64,000 nucleotides of DNA from CALAGB01 sp963713965. Its GTDB lineage: Bacteria; Chloroflexota; Chloroflexia; Thermomicrobiales; Thermomicrobiaceae. Made by a program: the position numbers and the translations under genes. Shown piece after piece: positions 28,787-37,163 of the stretch (within the stretch, counting starts at the first letter, position 1; every line of letters begins with the position of its first letter). A model generated the notes under the pieces. It had not been told where the DNA came from and did no database searches. It saw only the letters and a program-made list of their open reading frames with translations. The stretch lies in assembly GCA_963713965.1 (NCBI GenBank), contig OY970217.1, positions 1,426,001-1,490,000 on the forward strand, in the 5' to 3' direction.

Positions 28787-29875
28787 ATGCGACAGGTGCA
28801 CGGGAGGGGCATTGTGGGCACGCTCGAGATTCGTCTGTTCGGCACGATGTCCATTGAGCGAGACGGGAGTCCGCTGGCTCAGGTCCCGAGCAGACGCGTT
28901 CGGGATCTGCTCAGCTACCTCCTCATCGGTCGTGAGTCCGCCCATTCACGCGAACATCTGGCTGGGGTCTTCTGGGGAGATTTGGAGACACATCGTGCGC
29001 GCCACTCCTTCAACACCGCTCTCTGGCGCCTGCGACGGCTGCTCGAACATGAGGGCCGCGGAACGACCTACCTGCAAATCGATGGTCGCCAGGTCGGTTT
29101 CAACCTCGGGAGCGACTTCCGGCTCGACGTCGCCGAGTTCGAACATCGTTGCGACTGGGCCGCTCAGCTTGAGGACCATTCCACCGACAAGGCCGCCGCG
29201 CTCTACCGTCAGGCGATCGACCTCTACCGGGGAGACCTGCTTACCGACTGTTACGACGACTGGTGCCTGGTGGAACGGGAGCGCCTGCGACGACTCTACC
29301 TGCAAGCGCTCGACAGCCTGTTGGCCTTTCACGTCAAACGGAATGAGCTGACTGAAGCGATCGACGTCGCCGCGCGCATTCTCGAATCAGACCCACTGCG
29401 GGAAGAAGTCCATCGGGATCTGATTGGGCTCTTCATCGTGTCCGGCCAGCGAGCCGCGGCGCTACGTCAATACCGTCTGTGCGAACAGACGCTCAAGCGC
29501 GAGCTCGGCATCGAACCGATGCCGGAAACGCAGTCCCTCTTTCGAACGCTCCTGTCAAACGAGAGTGAACGACTCGACCAGTCGCACTTGTTAGAGCCCG
29601 TGGTGCGCTTACCCAGACGAGAATTGAACGGGGCCAACAGTCTGGCCGGAGTGCTCAACATATTGAACGAGGCGCAGGCTCAGTTCGAACGCGCGTCGGA
29701 TCAGCTACATGAGGCCGCATTGCTGGTTCTCCGAGCCGTCGATCAAATCGAGCAAAACTCCCTCCTGAATCGGCCGACAGAGGATGACGATCCGGATCTA
29801 GACGAGTTGCACGACACCGTCGCGCACCTCGCCTACATCGCTGAGCAGTTCCGCGCGCTCAGTGTGGACGCCTAG
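28787..29875 (+). CDS. BTAD/SARP-family transcriptional regulator
   Basis: A 362-residue regulator of the AfsR/DnrI/RedD type. Residues 10-100 form the OmpR-like winged helix (LEIRLFGTMSIERDG ... RHSFNTALWRLRRLL). Residues 105-255 form the bacterial transcriptional activation domain, ending with the typical REEVHRDLIGLFIVSGQRAAALRQY and ELGIEPMPET. A C-terminal tail of about 100 acidic, helical residues is unassigned; no ATPase domain is fused. GAGGA lies 6 nt before the ATG at 28787 (GTG 28784 is also possible). As the first gene before the injection-system cluster, it is a good candidate activator of that cluster; this is inference. Confidence 0.85.
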   Translation: MRQVHGRGIVGTLEIRLFGTMSIERDGSPLAQVPSRRVRDLLSYLLIGRESAHSREHLAGVFWGDLETHRARHSFNTALWRLRRLLEHEGRGTTYLQIDGRQVGFNLGSDFRLDVAEFEHRCDWAAQLEDHSTDKAAALYRQAIDLYRGDLLTDCYDDWCLVERERLRRLYLQALDSLLAFHVKRNELTEAIDVAARILESDPLREEVHRDLIGLFIVSGQRAAALRQYRLCEQTLKRELGIEPMPETQSLFRTLLSNESERLDQSHLLEPVVRLPRRELNGANSLAGVLNILNEAQAQFERASDQLHEAALLVLRAVDQIEQNSLLNRPTEDDDPDLDELHDTVAHLAYIAEQFRALSVDA

Positions 29876-29903
29876 TCGTGATTGTTGTGACACCGCCGTG
29901 TTC
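29876..29903 (+). promoter_or_regulatory. putative shared upstream element, copy 1
   Basis: TCGTGATTGTTGTGA followed by CACCGCCGTGTTC, directly after the regulator stop codon and about 90 bp before the next gene. Twenty-two of 28 positions match 33727-33754 upstream of the sheath gene. It could be an operator or promoter part for the eCIS genes; I know no named motif like it. Confidence 0.35.
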
Positions 29904-29992
29904 GTCGTCTGGTCGAATGGGCCCACATTCTGAGTGAGCCTATTCAGCGTGCGCTTCATCATCGAGGCGTTCGGTACAGCCGGAGGAACGCG

Positions 29993-30259
29993 GTGAGATC
30001 ACGGGCCGAACGATCCTTCTCGTTTGTGGTCAACCTGTGGGAAGAACGCCGGGAAATCTCTGGAGCCGAACCGACCTGGCGTGGATCGGTCGTCGACGTA
30101 CGGGACGGCCGGCGTCACTATTTTCGCTCCCTCTTTGAACTCTGCGACTTTCTGGCAGAGCAATCAACGATCCCATTTGCACCGGCCAGCGCACGCGTGC
30201 GGTTCCTCCAAATGGTGCGTCGCCGTTTTCCAGGAAGGACGGCGGACCATGATCGATGA
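29993..30259 (+). CDS. small conserved-looking hypothetical protein
   Basis: An 88-residue basic protein with no membrane segment or named domain that I recognise. The sequence runs from FSFVVNLWEE through WRGSVVDVRDGRRHYFRSLFELCDFL, a pattern seen in short bacterial proteins of unknown function. The GTG start has GGAGGA about 6 nt upstream. It lies 9 bp before the first DUF4255 gene on the same strand and so belongs to the eCIS transcript. It may be a small regulator or adaptor; no function is claimed. Confidence 0.6.
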   Translation: MRSRAERSFSFVVNLWEERREISGAEPTWRGSVVDVRDGRRHYFRSLFELCDFLAEQSTIPFAPASARVRFLQMVRRRFPGRTADHDR

Positions 30260-30268
30260 GGAGTCGTC

Positions 30269-30868
30269 GTGAGCGGAGCGCTTGCCGTCGCGGCTGTCAG
30301 CGCCGTGTTGAAAGACTTGCTGGATAACCGGGTCGCACAACCGGATGTCGCCTCAAGCGTGGGTGATGTCACGGTGACCGCGTTGCCGCCTGACCGCATT
30401 GCGGTCGGCGCAGACGAGCGCAATCAGCTCAACCTCTTCCTCTACCGGGTGACGCCACGCGCCACGCTGACGCGTTTAGATCAGGCTCCGGGTAACGGCG
30501 CAAACGGGCACGCGCCGCGTCCGCTCTCACTCGATCTACATTACCTCCTTTCGGCCTACGGTCAGCAAGACTTTCACGCGGAAGTTTTGCTGGGGTGCGG
30601 CATACAGGTAATGCACGAAACGCCGGTTCTGACCGCCGAACTGCTGCGCACGTCCCTTTCTTCGTCCTCTACACGCGGTGGCTCCGGAACCAAGGCGGCT
30701 CTGGCTGCCTCCGGCATCGCCGAGCGCGCAGAGCAGATCACCATCGCGCCGGAGTTCCTCAGTACCGACGAGACCTCCCGACTCTGGTCCGCGCTTCAGG
30801 CTCGTTACCGGCCATCGGTCACCTATCGCGTCTCGTCGATTCCCATCGACCTTAACGATGGACCATGA
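30269..30868 (+). CDS. DUF4255 / Pvc16-like eCIS cap protein 1
   Basis: A 199-residue member of the DUF4255 family, whose best-known members (Pvc16/Afp16) cap the distal end of the tube and sheath and fix particle length. Visible family features are an N-terminal VAAVSAVLKDLL helix, NQLNLFLYRVTPR, then LDLHYLLSAYG and a C-terminal SVTYRVSSIPIDL strand. It has no extra domain, unlike the second copy at 32877. The overlapping, packed arrangement with the AAA+ gene 3 bp downstream marks one operon. Confidence 0.85.
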   Translation: MSGALAVAAVSAVLKDLLDNRVAQPDVASSVGDVTVTALPPDRIAVGADERNQLNLFLYRVTPRATLTRLDQAPGNGANGHAPRPLSLDLHYLLSAYGQQDFHAEVLLGCGIQVMHETPVLTAELLRTSLSSSSTRGGSGTKAALAASGIAERAEQITIAPEFLSTDETSRLWSALQARYRPSVTYRVSSIPIDLNDGP

Positions 30869-30871
30869 GTT

Positions 30872-32857
30872 ATGTTGACTCGCCCTGACAATTGGATGGT
30901 CGAGAATCAGACCTATTTGACCGCTTCGCTCGATCGACTGCGTCGATCGATCTCCGCGCGACTCGAGTTCGATGAGGCTGACGCCGCGGACTTGGGTACT
31001 CAGCTGTTAGACATCGACCTGGATGGCCTTCGCGCTCAGATGTCGACAGAGCCTGCTATCCTGCGGATACAGCAGTTGTTCAACCTTTCGCCGTTCGAAC
31101 GAGACGTGCTCCTCCTCTGCGCGGGAGTTGATCTCGATTCGAGCTTCGCACGGGTGTTGAGCAGCGCGAATGGCGACCCGCTCAAAACCTACCCAACCTT
31201 TGGGTTAGCCCTTTCGCTCCTTCCGAATGCCCATTGGACCGCCATGGCTCCTGCGTCGCCTCTTCGTCGCTGGCATCTGATCGAGATCGGTGCCGGACAT
31301 TCCTTCACTCAGAGTCCGCTACGCATTGACGAGCGCATCCTGCACTCGCTCATCGGCGTTGAGCAGCCGGACGAGCGCCTGGCGACGATGCTTGAGCCAC
31401 TCGGCTGGACCACTACGCTGGTGCCTTCACATGAGTCAGTCGCGCAGGCAATCGTCGAAGTCTGGAGGCAGTCGGGGCAATCGGGCGCGTCACCCGTGAT
31501 TCAGTTGTGTGGGTCGGATAGCAGCGGCAAACGGGACATCGCCGTAGCCGCATTTCGCTCGTTGGGCTGCTCCGCATACGGGATCCCAGCGGACATGATC
31601 CCACTCACGTCGCGTGATCTCGATCTGCTCGCAACGCTCTGGCGGCGTGAGATGCGTCTCAGCTCGATCGGCTTGCTGGTGGACTGCGACGAACTCGATC
31701 TGGGTGAGACACAGCGGCGCAACACCATGAGCTGGCTCATCGAGCGCATGTGGGGACCACTACTCATCTCGACTCCTGAGCGCATGCGGGTGCGACAGCG
31801 CCCGACCGTCGTCTTCGACGTCGGCAAGCCCAAGCGTGCGGAACAGCGCCAGATCTGGCAATCGGTCCTCGGAGAAAACGTTGCGAAGCTGAACGGCTCG
31901 TTCGACGCGCTAACGTCGCAGTTCAACATGAGCACATCGTTGATCCAGGCGGCCGGAACACAGGCCTTGGCCAACCACATGTCTGACGAAGCGCGCGAAC
32001 TTGACCACACGGTTTGGGACGCCGCGCGCGGGCACACACGACCCCAGCTTGAAGCACTGGCCCAGCGGCTCGATCCCTCGGCAGACTGGGACGATCTGAT
32101 TCTGCCCGAACCGCAGCGCCTCTTGCTACGTGAGATCGCGGTCCACGCGCGTAATCGCGGCACGGTCTACGATGCCTGGGGCTTCGGCTCCAAGGGATCG
32201 CGCGGTCTCGGCATCAGCGCCCTCTTCGCCGGGACAAGTGGAACTGGCAAGACGATGGCCGCCGAGGTGCTGGCGAATTCGTTGCGCCTCGATCTCTACC
32301 GCATCGACCTATCGAACGTCGTGAGCAAGTACATCGGTGAGACCGAAAAGAACCTGCGGCGCGTCTTCGACGCGGCCGACGCCGGTGGCGCCATACTCCT
32401 GTTCGACGAAGCGGACGCGCTCTTTGGCAAGCGGAGTGAAGTCAAGGACAGCCACGATCGCTACGCTAACATCGAGGTGAGCTATCTGCTGCAGCGCATG
32501 GAGGCCTATCAGGGCCTGGCGATTTTGACGACTAACCTCAAGTCGGCGCTCGACAGCGCGTTTCTGCGTCGTATCCGCTTCGTGGTGCACTTTCCGTTTC
32601 CGGATGCAGCGCAGCGGGCGGAGATTTGGCGGCGCATCTTCCCACGCGAAGTGCCCCTGGCGGAGATCGATTTCGCCAAGCTGGCTCGGCTCAACGTCAC
32701 CGGCGGCAACATCCGCAACATCGCGCTGGGGGCGGCATTTCTGGCCGCCGATACGCGTGAGCCGGTCGGCATGGATCACCTGTTACACGCCGCGCGCACC
32801 GAGTACGCCAAGCTCGAGAAGCCGCTCACTGAATCGGAGATCGCAGGTTGGACGTGA
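30872..32857 (+). CDS. eCIS AAA+ ATPase (Pvc15-like)
   Basis: A 661-residue AAA+ ATPase of the kind always found in eCIS loci (Pvc15/Afp15), thought to act on assembly or cargo. The N-terminal half (1-420) is divergent and helical, with a possible degenerate first ATPase domain around 210-330. The C-terminal AAA+ domain has Walker A GTSGTGKT (about 454-461), Walker B ILLFDEAD (about 508-515), a sensor-1 region LTTNLKSALD and an arginine-finger pair in FLRRIRF. The 661-residue length is in the usual range for this group. Its start lies 3 bp after the cap gene. Confidence 0.9.
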   Translation: MLTRPDNWMVENQTYLTASLDRLRRSISARLEFDEADAADLGTQLLDIDLDGLRAQMSTEPAILRIQQLFNLSPFERDVLLLCAGVDLDSSFARVLSSANGDPLKTYPTFGLALSLLPNAHWTAMAPASPLRRWHLIEIGAGHSFTQSPLRIDERILHSLIGVEQPDERLATMLEPLGWTTTLVPSHESVAQAIVEVWRQSGQSGASPVIQLCGSDSSGKRDIAVAAFRSLGCSAYGIPADMIPLTSRDLDLLATLWRREMRLSSIGLLVDCDELDLGETQRRNTMSWLIERMWGPLLISTPERMRVRQRPTVVFDVGKPKRAEQRQIWQSVLGENVAKLNGSFDALTSQFNMSTSLIQAAGTQALANHMSDEARELDHTVWDAARGHTRPQLEALAQRLDPSADWDDLILPEPQRLLLREIAVHARNRGTVYDAWGFGSKGSRGLGISALFAGTSGTGKTMAAEVLANSLRLDLYRIDLSNVVSKYIGETEKNLRRVFDAADAGGAILLFDEADALFGKRSEVKDSHDRYANIEVSYLLQRMEAYQGLAILTTNLKSALDSAFLRRIRFVVHFPFPDAAQRAEIWRRIFPREVPLAEIDFAKLARLNVTGGNIRNIALGAAFLAADTREPVGMDHLLHAARTEYAKLEKPLTESEIAGWT

Positions 32858-32876
32858 GACGAGGTGACGGTTCTCC

Positions 32877-33692
32877 ATGCTAGCTGATATTCACGAATCG
32901 CTCGCCAACCTGCTGTATCAGCGTGGGCAGCTTCCTGCCTCGGAGATCGACGTGCGCTTCGAAACTCCGACACGGGAATGGATCGAACGTCTTACGAGAC
33001 CAACGGTCGACTTCTTTCTCTTCAAGCTGGAGGAGAACGTCGATCTGCGCCAGACCAGCTTTAACAACACCCGCACCAACGGTCAATCCGAGCGCAAGCT
33101 GGCACCGCGGCGCATAAATCTCCACTATCTCGTCTGTTCCCTGGCCACCGATGAGCGCGATCAGCACGAAATCCTCTGGCGTGTCCTGGCGATCTTGATG
33201 CGCTACCGGGAGATCCCAGCCGAAATCGTCGCGCCGTCACTGCAACAGGTCGAACCAGCCCTATCGGGCCAGATCCCGGAAGGCGAGCCGTCCAGCATGC
33301 TCGATCTCTGGAGCGGGCTGGGAGCCGTTCCGCACCCAGCAATTCACTATGTCGTCACCGCGCCGCTCGATCTCAACATCGCGATCCAGGCGCCACTCGT
33401 CCTGACGCGCACTGCCCGCTACCTGCGGATGCACGACCCGGCACTGGCTACCGAGATCGCCAGCCAAATCGGCGGAATCGTGCGCGCTAAGGATGGGTTG
33501 CCGGTTCCGGGCGCACGCGTGACGCTGGAAGGAAGCGCGTCGGAGGGCGTGGTCACGGGAACCGACGGGAGCTTCGTGCTCAGCGACGTGAGTCAGGGCA
33601 TGATCCAGGTTCGTGTCGTACCCCCAAAGGGGAAGGAGTTGGTGGCCTCGTTCGAGGTTCCAGCCGACTCGTATGACATCGTTCTGAAGTAG
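32877..33692 (+). CDS. DUF4255 cap-like protein 2 with C-terminal Ig/CNA-B-like domain
   Basis: A 271-residue protein. Residues 1-175 are DUF4255/Pvc16-like (FFLFKLEENVDLRQ, INLHYLVCSLATDERDQHEILWRVL). Residues 195-271 form a carboxypeptidase-regulatory-like beta-sandwich (IGGIVRAKDGLPVPGARVTL, GTDGSFVLSDV), a fold typical of adhesion or surface proteins. The extra domain could decorate the distal tip of the particle or anchor it. It is the last gene before a 216 bp gap that carries the repeated element found before 29993. Confidence 0.8.
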   Translation: MLADIHESLANLLYQRGQLPASEIDVRFETPTREWIERLTRPTVDFFLFKLEENVDLRQTSFNNTRTNGQSERKLAPRRINLHYLVCSLATDERDQHEILWRVLAILMRYREIPAEIVAPSLQQVEPALSGQIPEGEPSSMLDLWSGLGAVPHPAIHYVVTAPLDLNIAIQAPLVLTRTARYLRMHDPALATEIASQIGGIVRAKDGLPVPGARVTLEGSASEGVVTGTDGSFVLSDVSQGMIQVRVVPPKGKELVASFEVPADSYDIVLK

Positions 33693-33726
33693 CAACTCAG
33701 CCGTTCCAGTTCGGGCGGGCGGCACC

Positions 33727-33754
33727 TCGTGATTCTTGTGATGCCTCTGTGTTT
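33727..33754 (+). promoter_or_regulatory. putative shared upstream element, copy 2
   Basis: TCGTGATTCTTGTGA followed by TGCCTCTGTGTTT; 22 of 28 bases match 29876-29903. It lies in the gap before the sheath gene, 155 bp from its start, where a second promoter for the structural genes would be expected. Function is inferred only from position and repetition. Confidence 0.35.
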
Positions 33755-33908
33755 CCACGCTGTTCAAATGAAGGCGCGCAAATTCATCCCGTACCGTTCC
33801 GCGCGAACGCTCATCAGTTGCTGCCCGACGGATTCGGGGTTGAGCTTGTGGGTCGCGCGATTGATACCGGCGAAATGCCGGTCTTCCATCGGCTGAAAGG
33901 AGCGCCTC

Positions 33909-35465
33909 ATGCCGGAGTATCTTTCCCCTGGGGTCTACGTCGAGGAAGTCGATAGCGGTCCGCGGCCCATTGAAGGCGCCGGTACCGCAACGGCCGCCTT
34001 CGTCGGCTTCGCCCCGGCGGGTCCAGCCAACCGCCCGGTACTGGTTACCAACTGGACGCAATACGTCGACGCCTTCGGCAGCCTTGAAGAGGGCGGCCGG
34101 CGCAATCCGCACCTCGACGGCGCCTATCTCTCGCATGCCGTCTACGGTTATTTCCTGAACGGTGGCGGGCGTTGCTACGTCACGCGCATCGCGCCGGCCA
34201 ATCCCTCCAGTAACGGCCGCAAGGACGAGACGCTGCAACTACCGAGTAAATCGTCGAAAGCGATGCCGTCTTTGACGGTCTCGCCCAAGGCGGCGTCTTC
34301 TGAGGACATCTCGGTCGAGGTCGCGCCACCCAGTGGCGACGAGCCGCCGGAAGCGACCTTCACGTTGAAGATCCGCATGGGCCAGGTTGAAGAGACCTAC
34401 GAGAACGTGAATCTGGGCAAGCGGGGCGGCAAGAATGTCGCCGAAGCAGTCAACACTGCCAGCCGGTTGATCACCATCGTCGAAGAGCAGGGAACCGGCA
34501 CGCTGGCCGAGCGCGTTCCCGAAGCAGGTACCTACGTCCTCAAAGCAACTCCGATTTCGTCCGCGCCAAAGGTGCAATCGTCCGACTTTGCCGGAAGCGT
34601 GGCGGATCGCTCCGGTATGGAAGGCCTTGAAGTGGCCGAAGACGTCACCATGGTCTGCTGCCCCGACATCATGTCCGCCTATGAAGCGGGCGCGCTGGAT
34701 GCCAACGGAGTCAAAGCCGTCCAGCTCGCCATGATCGCCCACTGCGAGCGCATGGGGGACCGCGTCGCCATCCTCGACACGCCGCCGAGCCTCTCGCCGC
34801 AGGACGCCAAGCGCTGGCGCGAGCGAGACACCAACTACGATTCGAAGTATGCGGCCGTCTACTACCCGTGGATCAAGATTCAGGGTCCGAACGGCCAGCC
34901 CGTGCCCGTGCCGCCCTCCGGCCACATGGCCGGCATCTGGGCGCGCAGCGACAACGAACGTGGCGTGCACAAAGCGCCCGCCAACGAAGTGGTTCGTGGC
35001 GTGCTCGAGCCCGATATCCAGGTCACCAAGGGCGAGCAAGACACGCTCAACCCCGTCGGAGTGAATTGCATCCGCACGTTCACCGGTCGCGGTGTCCGCG
35101 TCTGGGGTGCCCGCACCGTCAGCAGCGATCCAGCCTGGCGCTACATCAACGTGCGACGCCTCTTCAACTACGTTGAGAAGTCGATCGAAGCCGGTACGCA
35201 ATGGGTCGTCTTCGAACCGAACGATCCGGATCTCTGGGCCCGCGTCAAGCGAGACGTCGAAGCCTTCCTGACTGGCGCGTGGCGCGACGGAATGCTGTTC
35301 GGACGGACGCCGGGGGAAGCCTTCTACGTCAAATGCGACGAAGAGCTGAATCCGCCCGACGTGCGCGATCGTGGACAGCTCGTCATCGAGATCGGCCTGG
35401 CACCCGTGAAACCGGCCGAGTTCGTCATCTTCCGCCTGAGTCAGTGGGCCGGCGGCGGAGCGTAG
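33909..35465 (+). CDS. contractile sheath protein
   Basis: A 518-residue tail-sheath protein. The N-terminus MPEYLSPGVYVEEVDSG, the AFVGFAPAGP segment and NGGGRCYVTRI are hallmarks of contractile sheaths. The C-terminal domain (VNCIRTFTGRGVRVWGART, FEPNDPDLWARVKRDVEAFL) is the conserved part that forms the sheath core and mesh. A Lys/Glu/Ser-rich, low-homology stretch (about 95-215) is probably the surface-exposed insertion that varies between systems. AAAGGAG lies 7 nt upstream of the ATG. Only one sheath gene is present; Afp/Pvc particles usually have three paralogues. Confidence 0.95.
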   Translation: MPEYLSPGVYVEEVDSGPRPIEGAGTATAAFVGFAPAGPANRPVLVTNWTQYVDAFGSLEEGGRRNPHLDGAYLSHAVYGYFLNGGGRCYVTRIAPANPSSNGRKDETLQLPSKSSKAMPSLTVSPKAASSEDISVEVAPPSGDEPPEATFTLKIRMGQVEETYENVNLGKRGGKNVAEAVNTASRLITIVEEQGTGTLAERVPEAGTYVLKATPISSAPKVQSSDFAGSVADRSGMEGLEVAEDVTMVCCPDIMSAYEAGALDANGVKAVQLAMIAHCERMGDRVAILDTPPSLSPQDAKRWRERDTNYDSKYAAVYYPWIKIQGPNGQPVPVPPSGHMAGIWARSDNERGVHKAPANEVVRGVLEPDIQVTKGEQDTLNPVGVNCIRTFTGRGVRVWGARTVSSDPAWRYINVRRLFNYVEKSIEAGTQWVVFEPNDPDLWARVKRDVEAFLTGAWRDGMLFGRTPGEAFYVKCDEELNPPDVRDRGQLVIEIGLAPVKPAEFVIFRLSQWAGGGA

Positions 35466-35504
35466 TAAAGCCCTTGGCAGCGACTCATCGAAAGGGAGTG
35501 TAGC

Positions 35505-35945
35505 GTGGCAAAGGAAGATCCACTCGTATCTGCGTGGTTCGGCATCGAGTTTCAGGGGCAGGTGGCCGGCGCCTTCCGTGAGTGCACCGGTCTTGGCAGC
35601 GAGAACGAGGTCGTCGAGTACAAGGCCAGCGGACCTAAAGGTGAGTTCGTCATCAAGAAGGTCCCCGGGCGCATGAAGTGGAACAACATCACGCTCAAGC
35701 GCGGCATCACTGACGCCATGGACATGTGGACGTGGCGCAAGCTCGTCGAGGACGGCAAGATCGACAATGCGCGCAAGAACGGCTCGATCGTGATGTTCAA
35801 CCAGGAAGCGTCCGAGATCGCCCGCTGGAACTTCGTCAACGCCTGGCCCAGCAAGATCACCGGTCCCGCGGCCAATGCGACCAACAACGAGGTCGGCATC
35901 GAGGAGCTGGAGATCACGCACGAGGGGTACGAACGCGTCAAATAA
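35505..35945 (+). CDS. inner tube protein 1 (T4 gp19-like)
   Basis: A 146-residue tube subunit. The pattern FGIEFQGQVAGAFRECTGLGSENEVVEYK, then KVPGRMKWNNITLKRGITD and RWNFVNAWPSKITGP is the family signature; such proteins stack as hexameric rings inside the sheath. The GTG start has AAAGGGAG about 7 nt upstream. It lies 39 bp after the sheath. It is the more probable main tube subunit, since it directly follows the sheath, with the second copy at 36739 closer to the spike genes. Confidence 0.93.
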   Translation: MAKEDPLVSAWFGIEFQGQVAGAFRECTGLGSENEVVEYKASGPKGEFVIKKVPGRMKWNNITLKRGITDAMDMWTWRKLVEDGKIDNARKNGSIVMFNQEASEIARWNFVNAWPSKITGPAANATNNEVGIEELEITHEGYERVK

Positions 35946-35977
35946 GTGACGCGTGAGGTGAAGGTGGGGCATCGCCG

Positions 35978-36346
35978 ATGACGGGTGCGGTGGCACTGCG
36001 AACTGAGTTCGATTTCACCCTGCCGGCCGGATTCGTCGACGAGCGCGGCAATCTGCATCGGTCCGGCACGATGCGGCTAGCGACCGCATTGGATGAGGTT
36101 GAACCGCTGCAGGATCCGCGCGTGAAGCAGAATGAAGCCTATCTGAGCATTCTGGTGTTGAGCCGGGTGATCACCCGGCTCGGCGATATCAGTCCGGTGG
36201 ATCCGCCGGTGATCGAGCGGCTCTTTTCGTCTGACTTCGCCTTCCTGCAGGACCTCTACATTCGCGTCAACGATCTTGGAAACAGTTTGATCGAAACGGA
36301 GTGTCCAAACTGCGGCAGCCGGTTCACGCTCGATGTGGCCGGGTGA
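35978..36346 (+). CDS. eCIS assembly protein (gp26-like) with C-terminal zinc-ribbon half
   Basis: A 122-residue protein found between tube genes in many eCIS loci. The features FDFTLPAGFVDERGNLHRSGTMRLATA, DPRVKQNEAYLSILVLSRVITRLG and DFAFLQDLYIRVN belong to the phage baseplate/tail-assembly (gp26-like) group. The end contains a CPNC pair in ECPNCGSRFTLDVAG; with only two cysteines it could bind zinc only as a dimer or with other ligands. Probably a baseplate-hub or chaperone component. The gene is followed by a palindromic repeat. Confidence 0.7.
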   Translation: MTGAVALRTEFDFTLPAGFVDERGNLHRSGTMRLATALDEVEPLQDPRVKQNEAYLSILVLSRVITRLGDISPVDPPVIERLFSSDFAFLQDLYIRVNDLGNSLIETECPNCGSRFTLDVAG

Positions 36347-36353
36347 CTTCGGC

Positions 36354-36513
36354 ACCCTCACCCCCCCGGCCGGTCCATCCCACTGACTCCCTTCCCAGTG
36401 AAGGGAGAACAATCTCCCGAGATCAGGAGAGGGGTGTCCGCAGGGTACAGTCATACGGCTTCCGGTTCGTCTCCCCTCCCCCAGAATTGGGTGAGGGTCG
36501 ACAAGGTGAGGGC
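36354..36513. repeat. MITE-like palindromic repeat, copy B
   Basis: Related to 6364-6514 at both ends and in the middle (CCGGTCCATCCCACT.ACTCCCTTCCC, and GTCTCCCCTC.CCC.AATTGGG near the right end), with the same terminal CCCTCA/TGAGGGC. The central part has diverged. It is inserted between two genes of the eCIS operon without breaking either; its hairpins may weaken read-through. Confidence 0.75.
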
Positions 36514-36552
36514 GACAAGCAAACGGGCGTTTTGATTGGGCAATAGCATTCA

Positions 36553-36738
36553 ATGACAGCCGAGAACCAAAACCAGGCTCCAGCGGGAGAGACGGCAGAA
36601 GCGGGCGAGGCGACGGGCCAGCATGGCGCTGTGAATGTCCAGGCATTGGCCGACCGCGTCTACAAGCTGATGCTGCGTGAGATCCGGCTGGAGCAGGCCC
36701 GCGGCGAGGAACCCAATCGGCGGAGAAGGGCGGACTGA
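36553..36738 (+). CDS. small eCIS protein with VYKLMLREIRLExxR tail motif
   Basis: A 61-residue protein: an acidic, Ala/Gly-rich first half, then VQALADRVYKLMLREIRLEQARG. The same helix pattern (DLDAMARQVYGVLKRRLAAERR) ends the 756-residue protein encoded at 37164, so the two share a tail that may dock on the same partner. Its stop codon directly abuts the start of tube protein 2. Small proteins of this kind recur beside eCIS tube genes; I know of no assigned role. Confidence 0.65.
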   Translation: MTAENQNQAPAGETAEAGEATGQHGAVNVQALADRVYKLMLREIRLEQARGEEPNRRRRAD

Positions 36739-37161
36739 GTGACTGACGATGCCTATCCAAATTGCCGCTTTTACGTCGAAGTGAATGGGAAGAAGGAAGC
36801 CGTCTTCACCGCGGTCAATGGGCTACAGGCGCAGATGGACGTCCATGAGTATGAAGAGGGAGGCAACAACGCCTTCGCCCACAAGCTACCGGGACGCACC
36901 AAGGTCGGCAATCTGACGTTGAAGCGCGGCATCACCAATTCGAACGACTTCCTCAACTGGTATATGCAGATCGCGCAAGGCGACATCGCGCGCCGCAACG
37001 TCTCGGTCGTGATGTACGACGTCACAGGCAACGAGCTGCTGCGCTGGAACTTCGTAAACGCTTATCCGGTGAAGTGGACAGGACCTGAGTTCGCGGCCGA
37101 TGGGTCGACCATGGCGGTGGAGTCGCTCGAGCTGGCGCATGACGGAATGAGTCTGGGGTAA
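36739..37161 (+). CDS. inner tube protein 2 (T4 gp19-like)
   Basis: A 140-residue second tube-family subunit with AYPNCRFYVEVNGKKEAVFTAVNGL, KLPGRTKVGNLTLKRGITNSNDF and RWNFVNAYPVKWTGPEF. In Afp/Pvc the minor tube proteins form the specialised rings nearest the spike, which suits this copy's place just upstream of the baseplate and spike genes. A GTG start immediately follows the previous stop (translational coupling). The stop is 2 bp before the next start. Confidence 0.92.
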   Translation: MTDDAYPNCRFYVEVNGKKEAVFTAVNGLQAQMDVHEYEEGGNNAFAHKLPGRTKVGNLTLKRGITNSNDFLNWYMQIAQGDIARRNVSVVMYDVTGNELLRWNFVNAYPVKWTGPEFAADGSTMAVESLELAHDGMSLG

Positions 37162-37163
37162 CG

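Noticed and set aside
34239..35996. 585-codon minus-strand open frame across the sheath and tube genes
   Set aside because: The plus strand encodes clear sheath and tube proteins here; the opposite frame is His/Asp/Arg/Leu-rich without any domain, a shadow of high-GC codon use.
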